Positions 35,651-47,203 of a stretch of 64,000 nt of DNA are shown here, piece after piece. Every line of letters starts with the position of its first letter. Position 1 is the first letter of the stretch. The position numbers were made by a program, and so were the translations under genes. The notes beneath the pieces were generated by a model. That model was not told the origin of the DNA. It searched no databases and saw only the letters and a program-made list of their open reading frames with translations. Where the stretch lies: the NCBI GenBank assembly GCA_006538405.1, contig BJKQ01000015.1:1054001-1118000 (forward strand). Reading direction: 5' to 3'. Source of the DNA: Hansfordia pulvinata. Taxonomy: Eukaryota > Ascomycota > Sordariomycetes > Xylariales.

Positions 35651-36492
35651 CGGCTTCCTCGAGACGCCGACTCGCGCGTGTCGGACTCGTACGTACGGGT
35701 GGAGGCTGTGTGATCTGAGATGGACACCAAGAAGCAATCAACTAAGTTACATAGGAGATGGTCGTATTCAATCGCAATCAACAGTTTGATTAACCAGATG
35801 TGCTAAACTTGGGCAAAGCAGCTCAAACAGCTGGTGTTGGAACCGACGGGCTGCAAGCAGGCGACTGGGATGATCAACAAACAAAGCCCAGATGGTTATC
35901 CCGTGTCGGGGACCTGGGGCGCCTTTCGTTTGTCTTTCGCGGAAGTAGTAAGGCAGGGCAAACAGCTTTTAAGACCAGAGGATACCAATAAATTCGCAGA
36001 CATAGGTGAACAATTCAGGGTCAGCGACCGCGGATACGTGGAAGACATCTCGACTGATGGGCTACGCGCTCGAACTTGAGGCTGCGTTGTAGGCACCAGG
36101 AGATGCAGGTTCCATCGACCATTCCCAGTTGACAGCAGCTTATTGTCCTCGATTGTCACAAAATGAGTCAACTAGACTTGCTGAGCTTGCCTGGGCGTAG
36201 CTCCGCTGGTGATGGTCTTTCGAGAGAATGGCTTGCCAGAGAGGGGCTTCTCCCCACGGCCTACAAACATGAAGCAACAGGGCCATCAAAAGTGCCCAAC
36301 CGGAGGAGGGACAAACAAAGGTCTTTCTAAGGGTCAGTGTTTGTTCCGAGGGCCGGTGTCATCCACTCAGGCATCAAAGAAAAGAAAGAGATTGAGGGCA
36401 AGGAGACAAAGACTGCAATCTTTTTGTTTCGCCCGGGAGCGTCTACTCGCAGTCTTCGCTATTGTCTTGACTCTTGGCCAACGAAAATTTAA

Positions 36493-37162
36493 TTCTTGGG
36501 TATCGTTGTATGATTGCGGCCGTGTTGCCCCAGTCCCCAAAACAAGGATTGAGATGTTCCCCGTCTTCATGTTGGCCACACAAGCGACCGGATGTACTGA
36601 CCAAACCGGAAGTCTTTCCTGACTGGGGAGGCGAGACGCGAAGGCTGTCAGAATCTTCCAAGCCAGAAGTTTGCCTCTCTTGCCTGGTGAGGATGGAATG
36701 CCACTTCCAGCACTGAGTGGCTCTGTCGCGATCAAAGTGAATCACCGGACTGGGTAGCGATAGCCTTTGCTAGACCAAGACCCATCTTCACTATGGCAAA
36801 GGCTTGTCAATTCCGACGGATGCAAAGACAACTCGAAGTGGTTTCTTCTCTGCGCATGGCTTGCGACCCAGTAAGTGCATTTGGTACGCCAGGCTGAACC
36901 GACTCGCGTACATGTCGAAGAGGCGGGAATCCTGCCCACTGGTCTCGCCTAAGTTAGTCCATTCAAAAGGCCACAGCACTAGTTAGACGTCGTCCTCGCA
37001 AGGCACTCTTCACTTCGTGTCTCTGTCCGATAGGTCTCAGTCCCCGATCATACCAGACCGGAAAAAAGCCCAGCAGCAGGGCCCGAGGCTCGCCAGCAAC
37101 CGAAGCAGGACACCTTCCCCCCCCCCCACACATACACACACACACCAAAGACCACCGGAAAG
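36493..37162. other. Intergenic region with C-run and CA repeat
   Basis: No gene is seen. A run of C (about 37117-37127) followed by CA repeats to 37145 lies immediately before the glycosyltransferase start codon, in its presumed 5' UTR. Confidence 0.5.
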
Positions 37163-38604
37163 ATGGACGACCTGACGGACGACGAGATCCTCGCGGACCT
37201 GCAGACCTACCGCCCCGCGTCCGCCTCGTCGGAGCGCAACATCTGGGCCTTCTGGGACCGGGGCCTGGCGGCGTGCCCGGCGTGGTGCCGGCGCAACGTC
37301 GCGGGCTGGGCGCGGCGGCACTCGGCGCTGGGCTGGACGGTGCGCGTCCTCGACATGGTCCCCGGCTCGCCCAACCACTTCTCGCGCTTCGTGCCCGCGA
37401 CCACCGACTGGTTCCCCGCCGCGATGCTGTCGGCGGCAACGACAACGACGGCAGAGGGAGAGGGTGCAGGGGCGGGGGCGGGGGCGGGGGTCGGGGCCTC
37501 GGGCCTGGACGGCACGCACGCCGCACCGCACGCCGCGGACCTGCTCCGCCTGCCCCTCCTGCTGCTGCACGGCGGCGTCTGGCTCGACGTCGGGTTCCTG
37601 CTGTTCCGCTCCCTGGACTCGCTGTGCTGGGACGCGCTCGCCGACCGGAACCACCCGGCCGAGCTGGCGGGGTTCCGCATGACGGTCCCCAACGGCGACG
37701 GTGACAAGCGCGACGGCGAGGAGGAAGAGGATGGGACGGAGTGGTCCATGGTGTGGAACGGCTTCATCGCGGCGCGGCGCGGCTGCGAGGCCGTGCGCGC
37801 GTGGCACGACGTCTTCCTGCGCGTGTGGACGGGCACCTCGCTCCCCGGCGACAACGACAATGGCATTGGCGACGGCGGCGCCGACGGGCACGGGCACGGG
37901 CACGGGCGGACCAGCACCGCGGGCCTCTGGCGCAGCCCGCTGCTCGCCCACCTGCCCCGCTACGAGGTCCCTCCCCGCCCGGCGAGCGGCCCGCCTTCGC
38001 CTACGAGGCCTACGTCGACTACCTGATCCACATGTTCTGGTTCGAGCGCGCGCGGCACTGCCGCGACGCGGGCAGGGGCTGGGACGGGCCGGCGTGGTTC
38101 GGCGGCGGCGCGGCAGGAGGCGAGAGCAAGGCGCTACTGTTCGACTGCGCCAGGGAGGTGTACTGGGCGCAGGCGCTGACGGGCTGGGACGGGCGCAGGC
38201 AGTTTGAGCTGCTCAGCCGGGAGCGCGACTCGGACGACCGGGAGAAGGACGAAGACGAAGCAGGAAGAAGAAAGCAGGAAGAGAAGAAGAAGAAGCCGGA
38301 GGAGTGGTGGGACGAGGCCGAGGCCTTCGTGGACGCCATCTTGGCCACGTCGGCGACGATGAAGGTCTCGCACGGCATCGCGACGGACCGCCGCGAGTAC
38401 CTGGCGCGCATCTGGGACGACCCGCGCCACGCCGGCGCCGACTGCCGCCCGGGCACCTTCGCCGCCCGCCTGCGCCGCGCCGCCGTCCGCCACGAGGACA
38501 ACCGCGACCTGGAGCCCCTGGACCTGCCGCTGCGCCGCGCCGCGCTGCTCGAGGGCGATCTGCTCGAAGCCGTGGGGCGGAGGCACCCGCACTGGGACCG
38601 GTAG
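37163..38604 (+). pseudogene. Capsular-polysaccharide-synthesis-type glycosyltransferase, frameshifted
   Basis: The N-terminal frame from 37163 reads MDDLTDDEILADLQTYRP, then NIWAFWDRGLAACPAWCRRN, LGWTVRVLDMVPGSPNHFS and HAADLLRLPLLLLHGGVWLD followed by VGFLLFRSLDSLCW. This matches fungal proteins of the Caps_synth/GT32-like group (PF05704), including the GG(V)WLD core. The match then moves to the next frame: FAYEAYVDYLIHMFWFERAR, LLFDCAREVYWAQ, AILATSATMKVSHG and PGTFAARLRRAAV, ending at 38604. The switch lies near 37960-37985 in a C-rich run with no possible intron, so one base seems lost. Either the gene is broken or the assembly has a homopolymer error; the intact coding on both sides and absence of other stops favour error or a very recent break. 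An AEGEGAGAGAGAG-like low-complexity insertion interrupts the domain. It would transfer sugars in the secretory pathway or cytoplasm; substrate unknown. Confidence 0.75.
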
Positions 38605-39235
38605 CGGAGATGCACGGTTGTTACGGTTGTCTCTCGTATCTCTCTGCCAGGGCAGGCTTGAGGAATAACGAGCTATTCGGTGAGAAGCTCAGGCAAGATA
38701 GGTCGGGAATCCTAGGGTCACCTCGTCACTCTAAAGCTAGGGCCAATCCACGTATTCAGGACCCCGCGCTCCCGTCATTTTTTCATTCATGCAAGTCTGA
38801 TGCAGATATTGTCTCGCCCGAAGATCCGTGGCGGAAACAGTCCATGTGCAGTTGATGGTACACATCTCACTTGTTGAAGGAGGAGGCAGCACATCGTCCC
38901 CGACAGTGCCGCGTCCCCCCCTCTGTGACCCAGAAGACAAGAAAACTTCCCAACCCTCCCCCTTTTTTCAGCCTGCAGGGCCCACGGTGGCGGCGTTGAG
39001 CCTCGATTCTTTAGTGGTATCTGTGTGAAAACGACGCGGACAGAGTGAGGAAAACCAAAAATCGCCCCGGCCCCGAACCCAGTCAAGAGCCTGATGTTGA
39101 AATCTCATGCTCGATGCCATGCCTTAAGTACCCAATGAGATAAAACAAGAAATGAAAAAGAGAGCAATGGAACGCCGGAAATGCAACAGCAACAAGACCG
39201 AGTCGATCTCGGCTCATCGTAGATAGGCAGCCGCT
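38605..39235. other. Intergenic region between convergent genes
   Basis: This is the 3' side of both the glycosyltransferase and GTP cyclohydrolase genes. No domain or splice logic is visible; it is probably both 3' UTRs. Confidence 0.5.
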
Positions 39236-40421
39236 TCATCGGCGGGTCAGCCCGACGAGGCTGAGGAACTCGTTGCGCGTCTTCTCCTTGCGTTCGAAGC
39301 AGCCGAGCACGCAGCTGGTGATGGTGCTGGCGGTCGTCTTCTCGACGCCGCGCATCACCATGCACAGGTGGCTCGACTCCATGACCACGGCGACGCCCTG
39401 CGGCTTCAGGATCTCCATGATGGCGTTGGCCACCTCGCGCGTCAGGCGCTCCTGGACCTGGAGGCGCCGGCTGAACATCTCGGCTATGCGAGGCAGCTTG
39501 GAGATGCCGATGACGTTGTTGGAGGGGATGTAACCAATGTGCATCTGCGGGGTCGGTCAGTAAGTCAAGTCACGTCAGGTCACGTCACGTTGGTAACGGG
39601 GGCCGGCCGGCGAGGAGGACCATTTGCGGGGAGGGGAAGGGAGGTGCGCATTGCCTACCTTGCCGGTAAAGGGCACCAGATGGTGCTCGCACAGACTGAA
39701 GATCTCAATGTCCTTGACGACGACCATCTCGTTGTGGCCCTCGTGGAAGATGGCGTCGTTGACAATGTCCTTGACGTTCTGCTGGTAGCCCTTGGTGAAG
39801 AAGAGCATGGCCTTGGCGTAGCGCTCGGGCGTGTCGAGGATGCCCTCGCGGTCCGGGTCCTCGCCGACGCACTCCAGGATGGTGCGGACGGCGCCGCGCA
39901 TCTTGTCGAGGCGCGCCACGGCCTGCTCGGTCGTCTCCTCGAGACGCTCGCGGGTGCCTCGGCCTGTGAATGGGGGAGAGAGGGTCTCAGCATGTCAATT
40001 GGGCCGGGGGGGAGCGGCGGGGGAACCCACTGGGGCGGCTCAGGCCGTCATAGTCGATGACGGGGCTCGGGGAGCGAGTTTCGGTGCCGTCGGTGGTGGC
40101 GGTCGCGGGACCCGCGGCAGCGGCAGTCTTCTTCTTCTTGCGGCGGCGGCCCTCGGGCTCGTCGCGGGGGTCTCGGGCGGCCTTGCTGAGGCTGTTGCGG
40201 CGCTTGTGGGACGAGTGGCCGTTGGCTGTGCCGTTGACCTCGGAGATGCCGCCGTCCTTCTGGCGTCTCTTGCGCTTCTTCTTGGAGGACTTCTTGTCGT
40301 CGTCGTCGTGGCCGGTAGCGGTGGCGGGCCCGTCGCGCAAGGGATAGACGTGGCCGTTGACCGAGTCGTCGGCGTCGGAGAGGCCGCTGACCGACGAGCT
40401 GGCGGCCGATCTCGGGGCCAT
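39236..40421 (-). CDS. GTP cyclohydrolase I
   Basis: Proposed on the minus strand as exons 40421..40031, 39963..39659 and 39544..39236, 334 residues. It converts GTP to dihydroneopterin triphosphate, the first step of folate (and biopterin) synthesis. The catalytic zinc site is visible: Cys222 in [15 protein letters not shown] with its adjacent His residues, and [13 protein letters not shown] for the second Cys. Other family signatures are [19 protein letters not shown] and [12 protein letters not shown]. Introns of 67 bp (donor GTGGGT, acceptor CACAG) and 114 bp (donor GTAGGC, acceptor CGCAG) join conserved residues in frame. The first 130 residues are a poorly conserved, charged extension with a basic [13 protein letters not shown] patch that could act as a nuclear signal; fungal enzymes commonly have such tails. 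Intron 2 carries a cluster of GTGACGTGA-like repeats. Confidence 0.95.
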
Positions 40422-42072
40422 GGTGGTTGCAAGGCGACGGCGAGTCGGAGGGAAGCAGTCGCAGGAAGGGTCGGCTGCGGGAGAGATCGAGACAGTGGGC
40501 GTGTCGCGTCTGCTGGGTCTGGAAGCGGGGAGTGACAATGTCGAATTCAGGGCCTGACGTCGAGAAACAGGCTCGACTGGGTCATGGAGAAGGTGGGAGA
40601 CGGCAATTGATCGAAGCCGGCCGGGCGCAGAATAATGGGAAGGATTTAGAGGGGCGGGGATGGAGAAAAGTGGCAGCCCAAGCGGCCGGCGCAAAGGCGC
40701 AAGTCAGGGTCCTTTTTGGCGCGGATCGCAGCGGGGCACCTTTTTTTCTTAGGTCATCCGACTTTGGCCCGCGGCTTTAGTCCTGGGCCGGACAATATCG
40801 ACAATATCAAACGGGCCAGACGGTAGGAAGCAAACCAGATTGAAGGTCAGCTCCGGGCAGGCCGGATCATTGAGCCTTTATTTATGTTGCATCGTATTTT
40901 TATCACGACATCACAATGGCTTGTCTTTCCCCTGTCGATGCCCCCGGAACCGGCTGACCGTGGCCGTGTCCACGGGCTTGGGTTCCGTAGTCCGTCGGTT
41001 CACGGGTGACATCCCGTAGCGGCAGCACGGCCAACTACTATGGCCCAGTAGCTTATGTGCCGTTGCCGGTTTCCAACCAATTGCCTCCACGGATAGACGC
41101 AAAGTAGCAGAGCTCTTCACCATTCAGATGGCTGGTCGAGTCTCCTTGTCACCGCGGGACACCGCAGACCTACCATGCTACGAGACGGATGAGGGATTTC
41201 CCTACGGGCGAATGCGACGTGACCGGGTTTGTCAGAGGATGTGACCAACATACACGGTTGTTCTTCATTTTCCAGGTGGGTAACTCCAGATCGCCATGAC
41301 TGCTTCCGAACCAAACAGGCGGGGCCTGAAACTCGACATTTCGGGGTTTCAGCTTGCTGCAGCAAACTCGCGGCGTATGCGAGATTCAACGGTCCTCATT
41401 GTTCTCTGCTTCTACACGCAAATAGCACACAGTCCCATACCAAACCTGATCCGCTTCAGAAACACCTCTTTATCGATATGCATCTCCCGGGGCATTGACG
41501 TCAGTTTCACGGTTCAGCACGATGCCATGCATGTCGCCCTCGTCACCTGAAATATGGAGACTGCTACGGAGCCGCTACTTCTTCTCCGGTCGTCTGACTG
41601 GCTTACAGAGCGTAGATCTTTGTACCTCTTTCATCAGCTCTGATTGGCTCCGATGTTTGAGCACTCTAAGCCTGATCAGGTCTAAAGCTCTCTCTCCTTA
41701 GGTAAGCTGACCATGATGTACGTTGGGCAGGCGCGACTGGGCTTTCTGCGCAATCGCTGCAGGTACTCGTACGCATCGCGACTATCTGCCGCCTCGCTTT
41801 CCTGTCTCTTCTGCCAGAGGGTAGCTAACCCGACCTATCATCTGCCGACACGCCCCCATTGCAGGCCCAATCGCCACCTGCCATCCACCGCGTGACCGAT
41901 CCCCAGTACCGTTCGACCGTTCGACTCGGTCACCCACGTCTATCCCCCACGAGGCATCACGTTGCTCTCATCCACGCCGGTCCGCGCCATCGTTCCGTTC
42001 ACGACTCGTTGATCGCCGCTTCAGGAATCACCTCTTGGCTGCGGGTCTGACGCGCCCCGACATTACCTCGTC
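40422..42072. other. Divergent upstream region of GTP cyclohydrolase and TAF11
   Basis: No gene is supported. It contains the 5' regions of two divergent genes and a TACTCGTACG palindrome half near 41764. A pyrimidine-rich plus-strand stretch at 41800-42060 leads into the TAF11 start. Confidence 0.5.
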
Positions 42073-43258
42073 ATGGCGTCGCCTCCCAGCTACTCGGGCG
42101 CCGGCTCGCCCCCTAGCTCTGCCAATGCCACCCTGCCATCGAAGAAACGTGGCTCTGTCGCGGCCGACCTCACCGCCCCTCAGCCGTCCATCAAGCGCCG
42201 GAAACCATCCGTCATGTCGGCCACATCCGCCAGCTCCCTACATCCTCTTCGCCAGACCTCCTTCCCTCCCGACGAGTCCCAGAACGGCGCCTTCTCTCCC
42301 TCCTTCCGCCGTTCTCCCAGCGTCGACACCATGAGCCTCGTCAGCGGCAGCCAAGTCAGCGCTGCGCCCCCTAAGAAGAAACGCGGTCGCAAGTCCAAGG
42401 CCGAACGGGCTGCCGAGGCTGAAGCGTCGGCCCGCGCTCAGGCCAACTCGGGTGGCGGCTCTGCCGCCGGAGAGGGGTCGGGGAGCAAGGGCGCTGGCAA
42501 GGACGACGACGGCGATGGCGGCCGTGATGGAGATGGCGACGGCCAGGATGTCCCCGAAAACATGGCCAGCAAAGCCGCAGTCCGTAGTAAGGAGCAGATC
42601 AGAGAAGAAGATCGCATGCGAGCTATGCTGGTGCAGCACATGGACCAGATGCAGTTCTTCCGCTATGAGTTCTGGCACGGAGCCACCCTTCGCGTTTCCG
42701 ATGTCAAGAGGGTGAGTCACGTGTGGTTGATTTCGTATTCCCTCGGCACTGATTATTCGCTGTTCCTGTCGCCGTCGCTTCGACCACCCCGCTAACTCCT
42801 TGCAGCACATCAACAGTGTTACTTCCCAGTCCTGTCCTATAACGGTCCAGCAGATGATGCAAGTGGTATGCAAAATGTACCTAGGCGACATTGTGGAGGA
42901 GGCTCGTCGTGTCCAAGCCGAATGGATCGCAGCAGGCGAGCCCCAACAGCCAGAAGCGGATAATGGCTCCGATTCGAGTTCGAGCGACAACGAAAACGAC
43001 AACGAGGAGAGCAACGAAGAGGGAGGCGATCACGAGAAGACCAAGAACGATAACGAGGAGAAGGAGCTCAGTGAACTGTCGCGATACCGCCGACAGGCTC
43101 CTCTCAGGCCAGACCATCTTCGCGAGGCCTACCGGCGTCGCTGCGCCTCGGCAGAGGGCGGCGGCGCCATGGGCAGTCTCCAGCACTGGAACAACCAGAC
43201 TCAAAATGGCACAGAACGATTCTCACATCGGGCGGGTGGTCGTCGCGTGTTCAGATGA
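42073..43258 (+). CDS. TAF11: Transcription initiation factor TFIID subunit 11 (TAF11)
   Basis: Proposed as join(42073..42711, 42806..43258), 363 residues. The histone-fold TAFII28 domain is split by the intron: MRAMLVQHMDQMQFFRYEFW and ATLRVSDVKR before it, HINSVTSQSCPITVQQMMQV and CKMYLGDIVEEARRVQAEW after it. Donor GTGAGT, branch GCTAAC and acceptor GCAG support the join at phase 0. TAF11 pairs with TAF13 inside TFIID and contacts TBP/TFIIA. The N-terminal 170 residues are disordered, Ser/Pro/Gly-rich, with a basic PPKKKRGRKSKAERA patch and an acidic Gly/Asp run. After the fold come a Ser/Asp/Glu-rich linker and the fungal-specific end PLRPDHLREAYRRRC, then TQNGTERF, then GGRRVFR. The length is longer than yeast TAF11 mainly through disordered tails. 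Confidence 0.93.
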
Positions 43259-45060
43259 TGGCGAGTAGTACGAGACGGGCATTTTCACGCACGACAATCC
43301 CCGTGACACTACAACAATTCACGGCCTTTGCGGGGTATGCTCTGAACTATGCACAAAGTCAAACAACTTTCTTCCGCAGTCCCGTGGCACGCCCCCACGA
43401 ACATGAGACTTATCACTGCCGGCTGGCTGATAAGTCGACGGACAGAAAGGCCCTCACGTCGACCGCTGTGGCAAGCCCATCTTGTCATCGCCCAGATTCA
43501 CTTCCAATTGCCGACTCGCTTGCGCGAGGGTCACAATTGAAACTTCAGAGTTCCGCCAAGGCATAAGATAGGTCCTTACAAACCAACGGTATTGCTTTAT
43601 GAATACTTGCTGCTATGCTCAGCAAGGCAATGCAGAGCGCGGCAGCGCCAGGCACTGAGACAGGTCTCGGTGGAGTGCCACGAAGCGGCTTTGCCATATG
43701 GCCGCATGCATCGTGCGCGTGGTCTCCTCCGATCACCGCAGAAGCACGGACCGGACGGGGGCGGCGCCCCGCCTTTCGCGGCTGCCCGGGCCGTTTTGGT
43801 TGATGGTCTTGGGCAGGGTTATGAAGGTGCACGACGGAGTGTGACAGCACGCGAATGTTGTTCAGCCGCCCCGCCTTTGAGTTGGGCCTGGCTACGTATG
43901 TCTACTTTCCGCAGTACTCGTATGCACTATCAATCGAGACAAGTCCAGTCCGGGATTAGATAAAGGCATCAAAGCGCGTGACCCCATTCTTTGAGAGCAC
44001 CTTAGCCAGACCATGATATCCGTCGATCGTGGCAAGTTCTTGCACTAGATGGCAACTGTCCCGAATCAGGCGGGCTGCCGCAATGCCCCTGAGTCGCAGG
44101 ATGCAGAGACAGGAGTCGGCGGGCGTGGTCGTCACCAAGTGGCCGCGGCCAGTATCAGCACTTGATCTTCAGCTGGACGTGGAGGACAGCTTCCCCGCCG
44201 CGGGATGTCAAGGTGGATATCTGCAGTGCCGAGTCTGGGGCCGAAGTCGGGGCCCCATAGGCGTGCATTCCGTCCCCGTCTGTCCCGCCCCTCCGGCCCG
44301 CTCAGGTGGGGGCGGGCTCGCTGAGAACTCCGAGTCTGATATCTTCAATTCCCAATACACATGCTCTGCTTGGGGCTTGTGGATGGGGCAACCAAGCGGG
44401 TTTTCGACGAAGTGTGGCAAGTCCGAACAGAGCCCACCTCAAGTACCTAGGTATATACCTATTCATCATCTGTACTTCGCTGTTCTTCATCCTTCGTTGA
44501 AGATCAAGGGTCGAGATGCCCGAAGCCCCGAACAATGTCTGATGCCAAACCCAAGCTCGTTTTTGCATCTTGTCCCGGGAAACCATCAAGCAAGGGAGCA
44601 GAACACTAATGTCAGAGATGGCGAGGGCCCGTCTGGCCCCGCCAACATTCTAGCGTTAACCCAAAGGCTGAGGTCGGCACCATGCCCTCGAGCTGCCCCT
44701 CTCGTGGCCTGCGGGTTGACGCGCCCGAACCCACGCAGGCCGCCCACGTTTGACGCCTGCCAAGCTGGGAGGGGGGCAAATGGCTGCAGTCGCTATCACT
44801 TCCGCCTGGCTAGATGGTCGTCCCTTGCGGCCCTGCTACTGGTCGTCGACCGCACGACAGGTGTCACATGGGGGCTCTATCGCGGCCCCTCGTGTCGAGG
44901 GGCTCCTTGTGGTAATGCTTAGCACTCCCCCACGCGCCAGGTCCACCAACTGGCAAGGCGCCTACTCTGCAAGGTGACTCCGGACGTACGGAGCGTGGGG
45001 CCTCCGTTGGAAGCTTGTGAGGAGGTGTTGGTCCCCTCCGAGCTCTGGTGCCCGCCGCCC
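43259..45060. other. Gene-free stretch
   Basis: A plus-strand frame of nearly 300 codons (44029-44922) is open, but its composition is mixed, it has no domain and it overlaps promoter-like sequence; I do not call it a gene. A palindromic CCTAGG context (TACCTAGGTATATACC) lies near 44446, a word common in fungal intergenic DNA. Nothing else is seen. Confidence 0.5.
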
Positions 45061-45064
45061 GGCT

Positions 45065-45070
45065 TATAAA
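45065..45070 (+). promoter_or_regulatory. TATA box of the short-chain dehydrogenase gene
   Basis: TATAAA in GGCTTATAAAACGACG, about 150 bp before the start codon and followed by a CT-rich leader with AG-poor sequence. Good position for a fungal core promoter. Confidence 0.6.
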
Positions 45071-45216
45071 ACGACGCCTCGCGCTCGGGGTTAATAGCAC
45101 AGTCCGCCACCCCTTTCAAGAACCGTGACTCTGCCCTTTGCCTTTTCAATATCCCAAAGTGACCACTTCTCTTGTCAAGGTAGAGTCTAGCCTTCCCTGT
45201 GTAATACCGTCATTGA

Positions 45217-46641
45217 ATGAACACCATGTCGGCCACGAAAGAATTCGCAGGAAAGGTCGCCTTTGTCACGGGCGGAGCGTCGGGCATCGGGCGTTGCACC
45301 CTGGGTACGTCCAGCCAGCTTTCCCCTCATTGATCCTCCGCGGCGAGATTCAAGGCGTGATGTCGCGCAGACAAATACACCTCTCACGCACGACAAACAT
45401 TGCCCCTCCTAAACCCCCTCCCTTCCCAACACACAGACCAAGACGGGTAGAAGACACAAAGCTGACAGAGTCGTCAACACCAACGCGCGCAGAGCTCCTC
45501 TGCTCAAAGGGCGCGTCGGCGGCGGTGGTCGACATCCGGGGAGAGACGGCGGAGCGGGCGGCGGCGGAGCTGTCGCGGGCGCACGGGGCGCGGTGCGTGG
45601 GCATCGCGTGCGACGTGGCGCGGTGGCCGGACGTCGAGGCGGCCGTGGCCCGGGCGCGCCGCGAGCTCGGCGGGCTCGACGTCTGCCTGAACGCCGCGGG
45701 CCTGCCGGCGTGGGTCAAGGACGAGCGCGGCGGGCCCATGCTGCACGAGTTCCCTGTTGAGTGAGTCTTTCTTTTGCTTTCTCCGTTCACTCTCTTAGAC
45801 TCCTTTCAGACGGTGGCGCGGTCGTGTCTTCTTTTGGGTGTCTCGAGATATGAAAGAGAACCAAGAGGAAAAACCAAGCTAACTTGAACAAAGCGACTGG
45901 AACCGCATGATGGACGTCAACTGCAACGGCGTCTTCCACTGCACCAAGGCCGAGGTCGCGCAGTTCCTCGCCGACAACAACTCCAAGGGCGCCATTGTCA
46001 ACATCTCCAGCATCGCGGGCCAGCGCCCGCTGTGGCTGTCGTCTGCGTACGGTGAGTTAGTGGGCGTGGCTATCGGACCCCCCCGAAGAAGTGTGTCCGC
46101 TGCTGACGTCTGTCGTGTGCCGTTCGCAGTCACCAGCAAGCACGCCGTCATCGCCATCACGCGGGCCGCGGGCATCGAGTACGCTCGCAAGGGCATCCGG
46201 TACGTTCAGTACTTGTTCTGTGCGGTGAAACAGGCGTACCTAGGAATGGTAGGGTTGACTCTGTGGACAGCACAAACGCCATTGCCCCCGGCTACATCGC
46301 AGTAAGTAACAGCATTGCGCGACATTGTTCACGTGAGACCCTAGACACTGACACGCCTCTGCAACAACAGACGCCCATGCTCGCGGCGAACAGCGTCGAG
46401 GACGACCCGGACCTGGCCCAGCAGACGCCCATGGGCCGCGTGGGCCGACCCGAGGAAGTTGGTGAGTTTGATCCCCTGTATACGGGAGGCCTTGGCAGCT
46501 CGGGCTAACACTGCGTTCTCAGCGGAGCTCATCGCCTTCCTCCTCTCCGAAAAGGCGTCGTACATCTCGGGGAGCACGTACAACATCGACGGCGGCTGGC
46601 AGCACTCGCCGGCTGGCGCGACCAAGTGGGCCAAGCTGTGA
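45217..46641 (+). CDS. Short-chain dehydrogenase/reductase (classical SDR)
   Basis: Proposed as seven exons: 45217..45304, 45493..45760, 45894..46051, 46130..46199, 46271..46301, 46371..46461, 46523..46641; 274 residues. Every join keeps frame, with good donors (GTACGT, GTGAGT, GTGAGT, GTACGT, GTAAGT, GTGAGT). The NAD(P)-binding TGGASGIG lies near residues 18-25, the second strand ends AAVVDIRGE, and the cofactor-side CDV and NAAG follow. The catalytic Ser is in NISSIAG and YVTSK supplies Tyr and Lys, rebuilt across intron 3. Further on are NAIAPGYI and the typical SDR end SEKASYISGSTYNIDGGW. Asp at the end of beta-2 (VVD) suggests NAD preference. Substrate unknown. ATG 45226 (MSATK) is an equally possible start. 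The first intron is unusually long (188 bp) for this window. The P450 3.7 kb away is not clearly linked in function. Confidence 0.92.
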
Positions 46642-47203
46642 GCGCGCATCGCGGTGTAGGAGCAGGGCTTGCGGGGGTGGGGAGGCTGTCAGTCAGGTAG
46701 CCAGCTTAATATCAGCTCTGGATACTGTCCCATGCAGACTTCCCCATCGTATTCGAGTTCTACGCTGTCACGTTTTGCACTTCAGAATTGGGGAGGTTCA
46801 TGTGGCCTCAGGAGTCCATTCCGTTCTCATTCACACTGCCGTTCTCACCGTAGGGGTTCCTCCCCGGTCCTCGGGCTTCCTGTTGAAACCCCTCGCAGCC
46901 ATCTCAATGTAGCTGCCTCCCGATCCGATCTGTAATGAGCGTGGTTGCGGCGAAGAATCCGCGTTCGTTCCGACCCCGTCGTCTGCGGTACTCGTGTGCT
47001 GTCCGCAAATGCTCCAAAAAGTCAAATCGTAGCTCCAAATCTCCTCCCCGTGAGCCTCAGCTCAATGTCAAAGCTCAATGCATCCCAAACCTCCTCTCTG
47101 GAAGCCTCGGCTCAAAGTTGCATCTCCTTAACCCTGAAAGCGCCAAGGGGGCAGGCGTAGTTTCCAAGCGGTTTGTCGAGACGAGACGATGCCGCAAGCG
47201 CGC
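46642..47203. other. Intergenic region between convergent genes
   Basis: Short frames only. A GGTACTCGTG word related to the recurrent palindrome lies near 46988. No gene is seen. Confidence 0.5.

Larger units (their letters stand above)
33790..36492. repeat. Tandem segmental duplication, unit 2
   Basis: Second copy of the duplicated segment; landmarks are as listed for unit 1. It ends at the block GTCTACTCGCAGTCTTCGC near 36440-36490, whose partner closes unit 1. Identity is patchy and indels are common, so the event is old or was followed by fast divergence. Confidence 0.75.

Noticed and set aside
44029..44922. 297-codon plus-strand frame
   Set aside because: Mixed composition, no domain, overlaps promoter-like DNA, no splice or start context; probably chance.
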